From Zarea fungicola (Eukaryota; Ascomycota; Sordariomycetes; Hypocreales; Cordycipitaceae): 64,000 nucleotides of DNA. This document shows positions 63,180-64,000 of this stretch, piece after piece (position 1 is the stretch's first letter; the number at the start of each line of letters is the position of its first letter). The translations under genes were made by a program, and so were the position numbers. Under the pieces are notes generated by a model that made no database searches, was not told the DNA's origin, and was given only the letters and a program-made list of their open reading frames with translations. Location: assembly GCA_900169235.1 (NCBI GenBank), contig FWCC01000247.1:57213-121212 (forward strand), in the 5' to 3' direction.

Positions 63180-64000
63180 AGACGTAAAAAAATGCAACTT
63201 TTAAAAAAAAATCAACATCTTGGCACATGAATCAGTTGTGATGCAGCATAAAACGCAGGCAAGGAAATCCAAGAAAACGAAACAATATCATTGTTTGTAG
63301 CGTGACAACCGACACACCTTACATCACCTGCATCCCAATAGGTGAAAGCCTGATTTTCATAGCGACAAGGTTTGACTAAACCCCAGCAGGAGAAAAAGGG
63401 GACAAAGCTTGTGCGATGAACTCGATTTCCCAACAAGCACACCAGCAAGGTTGATCTACTCAGTGCTACTCTGGACTGGGTTAGAGGAACAGTGCGCACA
63501 GTTCGACCGCCCGCCTAGGGTCCAGCGACGGCATCAGTGCGTCGCCCTACGCCCTCGGTCCGTTCAGTAAATCACAAGATACTACCAGCATTATAGCTTG
63601 CCTATATTTTGTCGTATTATTAACGCGTAGCAGCGGACAAGGAAGTGTGCTTGTCGGGGACTTTTCTCGAAAGGGACAATGGCCGCTCGCATGCCTGCTT
63701 GCAATCCGTGTATAGACCAAACGTGCCCGTTTGAAGGTAACCTTGAATGGAGGCTGATCCAAAATCCCAGCACGGTGAGGGAACAGGATCCCAAGTGGCA
63801 AACGGAGAAGAAGCATGAAATAGAACAACGACACAAAGTTATGAAGAAACCCCATCCTTTTGATCAATGCATGCACGCTCGGGGGATGTGGTGCCGAGAG
63901 ATCTTGCTTTTTTGCTGCCCCATACCCGTATCAAGTCACCTGCCCCTATCCATCGAAGGTGTTCGGTAGGCAGGTTGGCAGGCAAGGGGGTGACAAAAAA
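63180..64000. other. 3' flank without a recognised gene
   Basis: Small overlapping ORFs at 63547-63969 occur on both strands and show no family features. Nothing is called. Confidence 0.5.

Overview
The window reads as nuclear DNA of a filamentous ascomycete, most likely a sordariomycete of the Hypocreales type. The signs are many short spliceosomal introns (about 50-90 bp, GT...AG with CTAAC-like branch sites), a Zn2Cys6 regulator with a split zinc cluster, fungal ABCC transporters, a secreted catalase-peroxidase, a DUF4360-type secreted protein, a GPI-type cupredoxin protein and a very large nonribosomal peptide synthetase (NRPS). The species call is inference. All exon coordinates were worked out by hand from splice signals and frame continuity.

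Layout. (1) 0.5-29.6 kb is a secondary-metabolite locus. It holds a beta-lactamase/esterase-family serine hydrolase (476-2143, +), a nine-exon ABCC exporter (7349-2496, -), a 2.7 kb divergent promoter region with clustered CGG/CCG motifs, and a 6483-residue NRPS (10042-29595, +). The NRPS reads A-T-C-A-T-E-C-A-T-C-A-T-E-C-A-T-C-T*, i.e. five modules with epimerases in modules 2 and 4. Its last carrier domain has lost the phosphopantetheine serine. It consists of two tandem bimodular units plus a terminal unit. The two 51-bp introns sit at the same place in each unit, a mark of bimodular duplication. (2) 29.6-40.7 kb is gene-poor with small genes: a TFIIS-type zinc-ribbon protein, an HD-domain (cyanamide hydratase-like) protein, a DUF4360-type secreted protein, a GPI-type cupredoxin protein, a conserved fungal protein of Cut8/Sts1-like layout, and an unassigned ORF. 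(3) 40.7-48.7 kb has a seven-exon secreted catalase-peroxidase (KatG), an acetate-transporter-family (GPR1/FUN34/YaaH) membrane protein and a Zn2Cys6 transcription factor, all on the minus strand. (4) 49.4-63.2 kb looks like core genome: a charged coiled-coil fungal protein, a vacuolar-type ABCC transporter (1658 aa), a conserved single-pass membrane protein, and an alpha/gamma-adaptin-binding p34-like protein that uses a GC-AG intron containing a long (CA)n tract.

How the genes fit together (inference): the NRPS should build a five-residue peptide with epimerised (D) residues 2 and 4. Because no thioesterase is present, the terminal condensation-like domain probably releases or cyclises it. 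The divergently transcribed ABCC protein is the obvious exporter. The serine hydrolase is a candidate tailoring or detoxifying enzyme. No cluster-specific transcription factor lies beside the NRPS; the only Zn2Cys6 gene is about 19 kb downstream, next to the acetate-transporter-like gene.
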